This document shows, one piece after another, positions 1 to 6,860 of a DNA stretch of 7,461 nt. Below the pieces are notes generated by a model. That model was not told the DNA's origin, did not search any database, and worked only from the letters and a program-made list of their open reading frames with translations. The position numbers and the translations under genes were made by a program. The stretch comes from Candidatus Saccharimonadota bacterium (GTDB lineage: Bacteria; Patescibacteriota; Saccharimonadia; Saccharimonadales; UBA4665): assembly GCA_027314795.1 (NCBI GenBank), contig DAHVAE010000034.1, positions 1 through 7,461 on the forward strand. Reading direction: 5' to 3'. Position 1 is the stretch's first letter. Each line of letters opens with the position of its first letter.

Positions 1-588
<588 letters not shown>

Positions 589-592
<4 letters not shown>

Positions 593-3114
593 AAATAAGC
601 CTGAACTATTTAAAACAGTTTTTAGATTTTGAGCTACCGGCTATTAATAAACTGGTTGACATAATTGGCGCAAGGTTAGGTGCACTTGAGGATCTGCCTG
701 TTAATTTAAGTCAGGTCTATAAAGACGTGGTTATTGTAAAGGTAATAACGTCTACGCCAATGGCGGGCACAGACCATCTTAATCACTGCTTCATAGATGA
801 CGGCGGCCAGGTTGAAGATGTTAAGCGTAACGATCAAGGATATATTAGCGTTGTCTGCGGCGCACCAAATGTTGAAGCTGGCATCTCGGCAGCCTGGCTA
901 CCGCCGGGTTCAGTCGTGCCAGTAACCTACTTTGGTGACAGATTAGTTTTAGAAACCAGAGAAATTAAAGGTGAAATCAGCAACGGCATGCTGGCTAGCC
1001 CAAAAGAATTAAATTTGTCTGACGATCATGAAGGCATATTAATTATTGACTCGAAAGTTAACCCAGGCGAGAGTCTAGAAAAAGTCTATGAACTTGATGA
1101 CTATTTGATAGACATTGAAAATAAGATGTTTACCCACCGACCGGACTGTTTTGGCCTGCTTGGTGTTGCCCGAGAAGTTAGCGGCATCTTAGGTCGCCAG
1201 TTTAACTCACCAGACTGGTATCTTAACCCTTCTAAATTAGAAGAACATCAACAAGTAGAACTTAAAATTAATAATGAAATCCCTGAGCTTGTCCCCAGGT
1301 TTTCTCTAGCCGTAGTCGGTAACGTTAAAATCGAGCCCAGCCCAATACTTATCCAGTCTTACTTAACTAGAATGGGCATTCGCCCGATTAATAACATAGT
1401 TGATCTAACAAATATGGTGATGCTTGAAACCGGCCAGCCGCTACACGCCTATGACTACAATAAACTTAAGCAGCTTGGTGGCGAACAACTTACGATAGTT
1501 GTCCGTAAACCTAAAGCTAACGAAGGCCTGAGACTACTTAGTGGCAAAGAAGTTAAACCATCGTCAGAAACTATCGGCATAGGCTTAAACGATCAATTAA
1601 TTGGCTTAGGTGGGGTTATGGGTGGGCAGAGCACCGAAGTCGATGAGACTACTACCGCCATTGTTATTGAAGCTGCTAATTTTAATATGTATAGCATCCG
1701 TCGAACTAGCATGGAGCTAGGCGTCTTTTCTGAAGCTGTTACCCGATTTATAAAAGGTCAATCACCGTTGCAAACGCTACGTGTACTAACATATGCTGTA
1801 ACTAGGTTAAAAGAGCTTCTGCCTGACAGCCAGGTGATATCTAATATTGTTGACGATGTCCACCTGTCAAAAGAGCTACTAGCCAATGACACAGTTCATC
1901 AAAGCGTAACCGTCTCATCTAGTTTTATTAACAGTCGACTTGGTACTACGCTTAGCGCTGAGGAGATAGCAGGCCTACTTACAAACGTTGAATTTAAGGT
2001 TGAATTAGACGGCGATGAGCTAATAGTAACCACGCCGTTTTGGCGAACAGATATAGAGATAAGAGAAGATGTCGTTGAAGAAGTTGGCAGGCTTTATGGT
2101 TATGAGAACATTGAGCTGAAATTCTTAAATCGGCCGGCTATAGCTACAAAAGTAAATAAGGATCTAGAAACAAAGTCTGAGCTTAGAGATCTTTTAGCTG
2201 CCGCCGGTGCTAACGAATTGTTAACCTATAGTTTTGTCAGCAAAAAGCTTGCAGAAGTCGCCAACCAATCAGTCGATAAGGCGTATATGGTAGTTAACTC
2301 AATTAGTCCCGAGCTTAATTACTACCGGCTTAGCGTGCTGCCTTCGCTGCTTAATAAAGTCCATATGAACATTAAAGCCGGCTATGACCGATTTGCCATG
2401 TATGAAATTGGAACCTACCATATCGAAGGTATATATAAAAAAGAAGAAACAGATCTGCCTGCCGAGTTCTCCTCTCTGGCTCTAGTTTATGTGTCTAATA
2501 AGCCAACCACTAATGCCGCTTACTTTAAGGCTAAGGATTATCTTGATTACTTACTGGATAAACTTAACGTGCAAGATGTTAGCTATATGCCCTTAAGTAA
2601 AGTTCAAAGTCTGGCTGATAATCTAGTCGAATTAGCAAAACCTTTTGACCGCAACCGTAGTGCCTTAGTCTCTATTAAAGACAGGCCAATCGGTGTTGTC
2701 GGTGAATTTGATCCTAATCTAACGTTAAGACTTAAGCTGCCAAATCATTCGGCTGGGCTTGAGGTGGATAGCAGTATTTTTAACACTAGCCAGCGAGACT
2801 CAAGGTATGCTCAATTATCTAAATACCCATCACTAAAACAAGACATTACTCTTAAAATACCCAATCACTTTAGTTACAGCGACATATTTAGCTGCCTTAT
2901 CGCCCAGCTAGATAGTTTAATTGCTAAATCTAGCACTTATACCTTTACGCCAGTCAGTATATTTAGGCCTAAAGACGACCAAAGCTCAAAGCACTACACC
3001 TTCCATCTAGTAATAACCGACCATAGTCGAACTTTTAAAGACCAAGAAGTTAACGAGTTGCTCGATCAGTTAGCTAAAGCCGCTCAAGATCAACTTAACG
3101 CCAGTAGGGTTTAA
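589..3114 (+). CDS. pheT: Phenylalanyl-tRNA synthetase beta subunit
   Basis: Complete 841-residue beta subunit, slightly longer than the roughly 790 residues usual in bacteria. It binds tRNA-Phe and edits mischarged Tyr-tRNA-Phe. All expected domains appear in order. An EMAP-II-like tRNA-binding domain lies near 40-155, with CGAPNVEAG at 90-98 and SNGMLAS at 131-137. The B3/B4 editing domain spans about 225-395 and keeps QPLHAYD at 283-289 and the Glu of IEAANF at 361, the positions of the His and Glu used in editing. The B5 domain covers about 437-510 and has TDIEIREDVVEEVGRLYGY, with acidic Mg-site residues near 488, 494 and 497-498. A catalytic-core-like module covers about 525-720. The FDX-ACB anticodon-binding domain spans about 745-838. 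At 386-390 the usual RF(E/N)(R/K)G reads RFIKG. The start overlaps the HIT stop, with AAAGG at 577-581 as ribosome site. Confidence 0.97.
3106..3109 (+). promoter_or_regulatory. Ribosome binding site bearing on the Nudix start
   Basis: AGGG lies inside the last codons of pheT. Its distance is 4 bases to the ATG at 3114 and 7 bases to the ATG at 3117. The longer spacing is more usual, which favours the second Met as start, although coupled re-initiation at the TAATG overlap could use the first. Confidence 0.45.
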
Positions 3115-3578
3115 TGATGCGAGTATCTGTTCGCGCAGTAGTTATTAAAGATAATAAATTACTGGTTATGGACAGAGACCGCTTTGGCGATAAGTTTTGC
3201 TCATTAGTTGGCGGCGAGGTTGAGAAAAACGAAGAACTTACAGACGCCCTTATTCGTGAAGTTAAAGAAGAAGCTAGTCTAGAGATTACTAATCCCAGGC
3301 TGGTTATAGAAGAAGATGCCGGTAAAATCTACGGGCTTCAGTACATTTATCTTTGTGACTACGTTAGCGGTGAACTTATGCTTGACCCAGAGTCCATTGA
3401 AGCAAAGATCAGTCACCAGGGGAAAAACACCTATCGGCCTCGCTGGCTACCTATAAGCCAACTAAGTACTGCCAAACTCTTACCGCACGAATTAAAAGAC
3501 TTGCTCTTACAATTTATTAACAGCAGCTTCCCAGATCAACCAGTTAGGCTTAGTATTGCTAAGGATAGTGAGCTATAA
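3114..3578 (+). CDS. Nudix hydrolase
   Basis: This 154-residue protein is a single Nudix domain, a fold that hydrolyses nucleoside diphosphates linked to another moiety. The Nudix box lies at residues 34-56. It has Gly34, Glu40, then Arg48-Glu49 and the metal-binding Glu52-Glu53 in REVKEEASLEI. The Gly that normally follows the EEx element is Ser55, a mild departure. The preceding strand (VRAVVIKDNKLLVMDRD) and LVGGEVE are typical. A tail rich in Pro, Leu and Ser after about residue 110 is not diagnostic. Substrate cannot be read from the sequence; 8-oxo-dGTP, NADH, ADP-ribose or Ap4A are all possible. The gene overlaps the pheT stop as TAATG. A second ATG at 3117 lies 7 bases behind the AGGG ribosome site (3106-3109), against 4 bases for 3114, so the true start may be one codon later. 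Confidence 0.88.
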   Translation: MMRVSVRAVVIKDNKLLVMDRDRFGDKFCSLVGGEVEKNEELTDALIREVKEEASLEITNPRLVIEEDAGKIYGLQYIYLCDYVSGELMLDPESIEAKISHQGKNTYRPRWLPISQLSTAKLLPHELKDLLLQFINSSFPDQPVRLSIAKDSEL

Positions 3579-3579
3579 T
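3574..3579 (+). promoter_or_regulatory. Possible -10 element for the FKBP gene
   Basis: A perfect TATAAT overlaps the Nudix stop codon. The expected transcription start, near 3586, would give a leader of about 24 bases that carries the strong ribosome site. No convincing -35 sits 16-18 bases upstream; the nearest candidate, TTGCTA at 3556-3561, is only 12 bases away. The gene could instead be read from the pheST transcript across the 31-base gap. Confidence 0.35.
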
Positions 3580-3596
3580 ACCTTAATTGCTTAATC

Positions 3597-3602
3597 GGAG
3601 GT
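3597..3602 (+). promoter_or_regulatory. Strong Shine-Dalgarno sequence fixing the TTG start of the FKBP gene
   Basis: GGAGGT is a near-perfect anti-16S match, placed 7 bases before TTG at 3610. No in-frame ATG lies nearby, and the reading frame from this TTG begins with a positively charged stretch and a membrane segment. This is the best ribosome site in the window, probably compensating for the weak start codon. Confidence 0.8.
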
Positions 3603-3609
3603 AGATTAC

Positions 3610-4137
3610 TTGGCTAAACTTGGTCATCGGTTTTTTGCGATCTTTTTTGCTCTACTGTTTCTAGTTACTTCATCTTCAGTAGCCATTGCTTTTATTATTG
3701 CTAATGTTGAGAGTAAGAATAATAATACTAACAACTCACAAAGCACTAACACGGGTTCAAAATTAAATTCATCAAATATCCAAAGTAAGATTATGCCTAA
3801 CTTCACACCAGTACCAAGCGTTACTCAATTAAAAGTTACTGATTTAACAATTGGCACTGGTCAGACCGTTAAAGCTGGGGACACTATATCAGCTAGCTAT
3901 ACTGGCGCGGTCGCGGCTTCTGGTCTGATCTTTCAGTCTTCAGCCAATCCAATAAGTTTTAGCTTGAACCAGGTCATACAAGGCTGGCAACAAGGCATAC
4001 CTGGCATGAAGGTTGGTGGTACCAGACAGCTTCTAATCCCAGCCAACTTGGCGTATGGGGCTAATCCCCCCGCTGGCTCGGGCATACCGGCTAACGCCGC
4101 CCTAGTCTTTAACGTTACTGTTAAAGCTATTCAGTAG
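3610..4137 (+). CDS. Membrane-anchored FKBP-type peptidyl-prolyl cis-trans isomerase
   Basis: This 175-residue protein has three parts. Residues 1-7 carry Lys3, His6 and Arg7, followed by a hydrophobic segment at about 8-31 that looks like a signal anchor. Residues 33-75 are a low-complexity linker rich in Asn, Ser and Thr. Residues about 76-175 form an FKBP domain that catalyses Xaa-Pro isomerisation. Family landmarks are SYTG (Tyr97), the VIQGW helix (Val122, Ile123, Trp126), GMKVGG, LAYG (Tyr149), the GSGIPANAALVF ending with Ile159 and Phe167, and Phe108 and Phe117 in the pocket. The Asp of the usual 'FDSS' pocket motif is Gln109 (FQSS), which may lower or alter activity. By topology the enzyme should face outward and help fold secreted proteins. 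It starts with TTG behind GGAGGT. The linker gives it local codon and residue bias unlike its neighbours. Confidence 0.9.
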   Translation: MAKLGHRFFAIFFALLFLVTSSSVAIAFIIANVESKNNNTNNSQSTNTGSKLNSSNIQSKIMPNFTPVPSVTQLKVTDLTIGTGQTVKAGDTISASYTGAVAASGLIFQSSANPISFSLNQVIQGWQQGIPGMKVGGTRQLLIPANLAYGANPPAGSGIPANAALVFNVTVKAIQ

Positions 4138-4154
4138 CTAAAATGTACTAAATT

Positions 4155-4170
4155 ACACAATATATAGTGT
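4155..4170 (+). repeat. Short inverted repeat upstream of the grx promoter
   Basis: ACAC at 4155-4158 pairs with GTGT at 4167-4170 across an AT-only 8-base spacer. It lies directly before the -35 element at 4172. It is too weak to be a terminator for the FKBP gene and has no T-run after it. It could be a protein-binding half-site pair, but a 4-bp arm is easily chance. Confidence 0.2.
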
Positions 4171-4171
4171 C

Positions 4172-4200
4172 TTGCAAAATATATTAACGCTATATATAAT
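4172..4200 (+). promoter_or_regulatory. Sigma70-type promoter for the glutaredoxin gene
   Basis: TTGCAA at 4172-4177 and TATAAT at 4195-4200 are separated by exactly 17 bases, the optimal spacing. The -35 differs from TTGACA at two positions and the -10 is consensus. Transcription should begin near 4207, giving a leader of about 58 bases before the ATG at 4266. It is the best complete promoter in the window and would also read into trxB, 33 bases after grx. Confidence 0.75.
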
Positions 4201-4212
4201 TAGAGGTACAGT

Positions 4213-4241
4213 TTTTTAAACATTTAAAAACATCAAAACAT
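4213..4241 (+). repeat. AT-only inverted repeat and AAACAT direct repeats in the grx leader
   Basis: TTTTTAAA at 4213-4220 and TTTAAAAA at 4223-4230 are perfect inverted arms around a 2-base centre. AAACAT occurs three times, at 4218, 4228 and 4236. All lie between the predicted transcription start and the ribosome site. The stem holds only A-U pairs, so RNA structure would be weak; a DNA-binding site or simple A-rich leader is equally possible. Confidence 0.35.
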
Positions 4242-4265
4242 TAAACTAAATAAGCGAGGGTTAAA

Positions 4266-4514
4266 ATGCCAAAAAACGTTACTATTTTTACTACTAACAC
4301 CTGCGGCTACTGCCAAATGGTTAAAATGTATCTGGGTACTAAAGGCGTAACTTACGACGAGGTAAATCTCGATCAACAGCCCGATCGTCAAGACGAGGCC
4401 TTAAAGTTATCCGGTGCTCTAACTGTACCGGTAACAGTTGTTACTAAACCAGATGACAGTCAGGAAGTAATTGTTGGCTATAACCTAGCCAGGTTAGCGC
4501 CGGCTATTTCCTAA
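4266..4514 (+). CDS. Glutaredoxin-like / NrdH-type small thiol-disulfide protein
   Basis: This 82-residue protein has a compact thioredoxin fold that exchanges disulfides with partner proteins in the cytoplasm. The redox motif CGYC is at residues 13-16, just after the first beta strand (NVTIFTT). The cis-proline loop TVPVTVV has Pro55, and the late GY (71-72) corresponds to the usual glycine turn before the last helix. Length and motif order fit glutaredoxins, NrdH redoxins and the YruB-like group. The CGYC dipeptide is not the classic CPYC of glutathione-using glutaredoxins. With a thioredoxin reductase gene 33 bases downstream, electron supply directly from that reductase (NrdH style) is more likely than from glutathione; that is inference. 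The start has GAGG at 4256-4259, 6 bases away, and a strong promoter upstream. Confidence 0.9.
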   Translation: MPKNVTIFTTNTCGYCQMVKMYLGTKGVTYDEVNLDQQPDRQDEALKLSGALTVPVTVVTKPDDSQEVIVGYNLARLAPAIS

Positions 4515-4535
4515 TTTTTTAATACTTAGTTAAAA

Positions 4536-4545
4536 TATATATAAT
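4536..4545 (+). promoter_or_regulatory. -10-like element directly before trxB, possible leaderless mRNA
   Basis: Overlapping TATATA (4536-4541) and TATAAT (4540-4545) end 6 and 2 bases before the ATG at 4548. A start about 7 bases after the first hexamer would coincide with the A of ATG. No Shine-Dalgarno sequence exists in the 20 bases before the ATG. There is no good -35, so the case rests on -10 placement and the missing ribosome site. Confidence 0.4.
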
Positions 4546-4547
4546 CT

Positions 4548-5507
4548 ATGGGCCAAGCAAAAGTTTATGACCTAGTAATTGTTGGTGCTGGCCCAGCCGC
4601 ACTAACAGCTGCTATATACACCACTAGGGAAGATATAGACACTCTTCTATATGAGAGAGGTGTAGTCGGTGGGCTAGCAGCGGTTACCGATCATATAGAC
4701 AACTATCCTGGCTTTGCTGACGGCGTAGCAGGCTTAAATTTAGCAGATGAACTTAGAAAACAGGCTGAACGTTTCGGCGCGGTTATTGAGCTTGGCGAGG
4801 TTTTGTCAATTGTAGACAAAGGTGCAACTAGACTACTGGAAACAACCGAAGGTCAGGTTGAGGCTAGAGCAGTACTAATAGCAACAGGGTCAGACTACAA
4901 GAAGATCGGCGTACCCGGCGAACAAGAATACTTTGCTCGAGGCGTCCATTACTGTGCAACTTGTGATGGTGCTTTTTATAGGGACAAAAAACTAGCTGTA
5001 GTTGGCGGCGGTAATTCGGCAATCCAAGAGACTATATTCCTAACACGTTATGCCAGTCATATTGACTTGCTAGTAAGGTCTGCAATTAAAGCCAGTGACA
5101 TCTTAGTTAAAGAGCTGCAACCTTTTATCGATAGTGGCAAGGTAACAGTCCATCTGAAAACTACCACCGACGAAATTATCGGTAAAGATAAAATGGTCGA
5201 TAAAGTTAAAGTGACCGAAGCTGGCAAACCAACCGAAATCACTATAGACGGCGTCTTCATATTTGTCGGGCTGATACCAAATAGCCAGTTTGTTAAAGGC
5301 TTATTAGACCAAGATGAGATTGGCTTTATTAAGACAGACAAAAATTTGCGTACCTCAATGCTCGGTGTTTTTGCAGCTGGCGATGTTCGCAGTGGTGCTA
5401 CCATGCAGATAGCTTCAGCAACTGGCGAAGGAGCAACAGCTGCGCTTAAGATCAGAGAATTTTTAGAAGGTCACGAGGGTAGATCTTCCGCTATGCTTTA
5501 TGGCTAA
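4548..5507 (+). CDS. trxB: Thioredoxin-disulfide reductase homologue with altered NAD(P)H-binding motif
   Basis: This 319-residue, low-molecular-weight flavoprotein reduces thioredoxin-like partners with electrons from NAD(P)H. The FAD-binding GAGPAA is at residues 13-18. The pyridine-nucleotide domain begins at about 115, with the redox pair CATC at 136-139 followed by DGAFYRDK. The Rossmann motif GGGNSA is at 153-158. The C-terminal FAD domain has GVFAAGDV at 273-280. In NADPH-dependent enzymes HRRxxxR binds the 2'-phosphate; here the segment reads VRSAIK (176-181), one residue shorter, with the His and two Arg lost. The usual C-terminal RQ is MQ (286-287). Cofactor preference may therefore be NADH or something else. 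It follows the CGYC protein, its likely substrate, by 33 bases. There is no ribosome site, and the 3' end overlaps a convergent gene by 4 bases. Confidence 0.9.
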   Translation: MGQAKVYDLVIVGAGPAALTAAIYTTREDIDTLLYERGVVGGLAAVTDHIDNYPGFADGVAGLNLADELRKQAERFGAVIELGEVLSIVDKGATRLLETTEGQVEARAVLIATGSDYKKIGVPGEQEYFARGVHYCATCDGAFYRDKKLAVVGGGNSAIQETIFLTRYASHIDLLVRSAIKASDILVKELQPFIDSGKVTVHLKTTTDEIIGKDKMVDKVKVTEAGKPTEITIDGVFIFVGLIPNSQFVKGLLDQDEIGFIKTDKNLRTSMLGVFAAGDVRSGATMQIASATGEGATAALKIREFLEGHEGRSSAMLYG

Positions 5508-5515
5508 TCATAGCC
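5490..5515. terminator. Hairpins at the convergent gene junction, weak bidirectional terminator candidate
   Basis: Two competing stems lie over the overlapping stops. GGCTA (5502-5506) pairs with TAGCC (5511-5515) around the tetraloop ATCA. GCTATG (5490-5495) pairs with CATAGC (5509-5514) across 13 bases. Neither has a T-run on either strand, so intrinsic termination is doubtful. Confidence 0.25.
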
Positions 5516-6169
5516 CGGGAAGAAGTCGCCGACAATTTTAGCTTTTTTAACACCCATCTGCTCAAGCTCTTTTGTTAGTGCTTCTACCATATTTTCAGGG
5601 CCTGATACATATATTAAAGGGTTATCTAGTTTATTGGCTTGATCATAGATTAATTGGCCATTTAACCTGCCTAATACTAGCTGGTTATGCTGGATGACCT
5701 GTTTATACTTACCTAAATCAACCGCCTCATCTTTTGAGCTGACAGCGTAGAGTAAGGCAATCTGCCTTTTCTGTTGAGTTGCCCTTAAGTATTCAATAAT
5801 ACTTAAAAATGGTGTTATCCCAATGCCGCCTGCTACAAACACTAGCGGTATAGATTCGTCAGCGGGCAAGACAAAGTCACCCATCGGATCAGATATATTG
5901 ACTGTTTCGCCGGGCTTCAGATGATCTAAAGCTTGCTTGAAACTACTAGCTTTGTCTGCTATTTGCTTGGTAGTTATGGCTAGGTATTTAGCTGTCGGGC
6001 TGGAAGATAGTGTAAACCATCGTTGTTCACCCCGATCATCAGGGTTTTTGTGGCGCAAAGTAATCTCGACATATTGGCCAGCTGTCTGAGATATTTTCTT
6101 TTCAGGCTTAAAATCATAGCGTTTTATATTCTTAGCAATAACTTTTGAGCTAATGAACTCAGCCTTCAT
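5504..6169 (-). CDS. Stand-alone ferredoxin-NADP reductase-like FAD/NAD(P)-binding oxidoreductase
   Basis: This 221-residue flavoprotein belongs to the FNR superfamily, which passes electrons between NAD(P)H and a one-electron carrier through FAD. The N-terminal beta-barrel (about 1-100) holds AGQYVEITL at 30-38 and the FAD-binding RxFT at Arg50-Thr53 (usually RxYS). The C-terminal nucleotide domain (about 105-221) holds AGGIGITP at 113-120, YVSGPENM at 187-194 and the ending GDFFPGY, whose aromatic residue would stack on the flavin. There is no fused 2Fe-2S, heme or membrane domain, so its partner protein is encoded elsewhere. The stop codon overlaps that of trxB by 4 bases in convergent orientation. 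Upstream, AGAGG ends only 2 bases before ATG, which is short, and TATAAA (6184-6179 on this strand) sits 9 bases before it. A nearly leaderless mRNA is possible. Confidence 0.85.
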   Translation of the reverse strand: MKAEFISSKVIAKNIKRYDFKPEKKISQTAGQYVEITLRHKNPDDRGEQRWFTLSSSPTAKYLAITTKQIADKASSFKQALDHLKPGETVNISDPMGDFVLPADESIPLVFVAGGIGITPFLSIIEYLRATQQKRQIALLYAVSSKDEAVDLGKYKQVIQHNQLVLGRLNGQLIYDQANKLDNPLIYVSGPENMVEALTKELEQMGVKKAKIVGDFFPGYD

Positions 6170-6178
6170 AACCTCTAG

Positions 6179-6184
6179 TTTATA
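6179..6184 (-). promoter_or_regulatory. Possible -10 element for the FNR-like gene
   Basis: On the minus strand TATAAA ends 9 bases before the start codon at 6169. No clear -35 lies at the right distance (GCTTCA at 17 bases is poor). A start near 6172 would leave a leader of only a few bases, which agrees with the ribosome site being too close to the ATG. Confidence 0.3.
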
Positions 6185-6208
6185 ACTTATGTAATAAAAT
6201 ATGAAGCG

Positions 6209-6241
6209 GGTCTAACGGCTCGCTAAAGAGCTGCTTAGACC
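6209..6241 (+). repeat. Strong imperfect hairpin in the divergent intergenic region
   Basis: GGTCTAA (6209-6215) pairs perfectly with TTAGACC (6235-6241). Inside it CGGCTC (6216-6221) pairs with GAGCTG (6228-6233), with one bulged C at 6234 and a 6-base loop GCTAAA. That gives 13 pairs in 33 bases. One pair is G-U in plus-strand RNA but would be a C-A mismatch in minus-strand RNA, so a plus transcript folds better. No T-run follows on either strand, so it is not a terminator. Role unknown: operator, leader structure of a longer ppa transcript, or part of a small RNA. Confidence 0.6.
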
Positions 6242-6259
6242 AGGTTGCCTGCTACTATG

Positions 6260-6271
6260 TTTAATATTAAA
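6260..6271. repeat. 12-bp AT palindrome
   Basis: TTTAATATTAAA is a perfect palindrome located 19 bases after the hairpin and 32 bases before the ppa -10. AT palindromes of this size are common regulator sites but also arise by chance in AT-rich intergenic DNA. Confidence 0.35.
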
Positions 6272-6300
6272 GCAGCGAAAAACGAGATTCACTACTTTTT

Positions 6301-6309
6301 TGATATAAT
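6301..6309 (+). promoter_or_regulatory. Extended -10 promoter for ppa
   Basis: TGATATAAT is a full extended -10 (TGn plus consensus TATAAT at 6304-6309). No -35 resembling TTGACA lies 16-18 bases upstream, which extended -10 promoters tolerate. Transcription should begin near 6316, giving a leader of about 17 bases containing AAGGT at 6321-6325, 7 bases before the ATG. Confidence 0.65.
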
Positions 6310-6332
6310 TAGCTGTAATTAAGGTAAGGTAT

Positions 6333-6857
6333 ATGGCTAATAAAGATCTAGATTACGGCAGCAAAGCGCCAGACGAAGTTAATGTTGTTATTGAAATTCA
6401 AAGAGGCAACCACAATAAGTACGAGATGGATAAAGAAACCGGTTACCTAACTCTAGATAGAGTCAATGCGACCTCAATGGGCTACCCAGTAGACTATGGC
6501 TATATACCCAAAACTTTATGCGAAGACGGTGATCCTATTGACGCTTTAGTAATTATTGATGAGCCACTTGTCCATGGCGTTGTTGTTAAAGTTCGGCCAA
6601 TCGGGGTTCTTTACATGGTTGACGACGGCGACAATGATGAGAAGCTAATATGTGTAGCCGTTAATGATGTTACCAAAACCCAAGTAAAAAGCGTTGAAGA
6701 TCTAGGGCCTAATTTTAAACCAATGGTTGAGCATTTCTATAAAAACTACAAAGCCTGGAAGAACGACTGGCAGGGTTCGTCAGTTAGTTTCAACGGCTGG
6801 GGTAACGTAGATGATGCAAAGAAGGCCATAAGTGATTCTATTGAAAGATTGGCTTAA
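6333..6857 (+). CDS. ppa: Inorganic pyrophosphatase, family I
   Basis: This complete 174-residue cytoplasmic enzyme hydrolyses pyrophosphate to two phosphates, pulling forward reactions such as aminoacylation and nucleotide polymerisation. The signature DGDPIDAL is at residues 65-72, giving metal ligands Asp65, Asp67 and Asp70. The other active-site positions known from the E. coli enzyme are visible at almost the same numbers: Glu21, Lys29, Glu31, Arg43, Tyr55, Asp97, Asp102, Lys104, and Tyr139-Lys140 near the C terminus. Nothing essential is missing, so it should be active and Mg-dependent. It has its own extended -10 promoter and a usable AAGGT ribosome site. The following phosphoribosyltransferase-like gene starts 3 bases after its stop; since phosphoribosyl transfer releases or uses pyrophosphate, the pairing makes biochemical sense. 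Confidence 0.97.
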   Translation: MANKDLDYGSKAPDEVNVVIEIQRGNHNKYEMDKETGYLTLDRVNATSMGYPVDYGYIPKTLCEDGDPIDALVIIDEPLVHGVVVKVRPIGVLYMVDDGDNDEKLICVAVNDVTKTQVKSVEDLGPNFKPMVEHFYKNYKAWKNDWQGSSVSFNGWGNVDDAKKAISDSIERLA

Positions 6858-6860
6858 GCC

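Noticed and set aside
3624..3806. Minus-strand open frame of 60 codons opposite the start of the FKBP gene
   Set aside because: It mirrors the hydrophobic and linker codons of the FKBP gene and has no ribosome site or recognisable motif.
5057..5404. Minus-strand open frame of 115 codons inside trxB
   Set aside because: The plus strand encodes a clear TrxR with all motifs across this stretch; the antisense peptide is Ser/Thr/Leu-rich shadow sequence.
6200..6300. tRNA-like or known structured RNA around the hairpin
   Set aside because: No T-loop consensus, acceptor stem or CCA could be placed, and nothing resembling SRP RNA, tmRNA or RNase P was seen.
6296..6301. Six-T run as an intrinsic terminator before ppa
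   Set aside because: No GC-rich stem immediately precedes it; the strong hairpin ends about 55 bases earlier.
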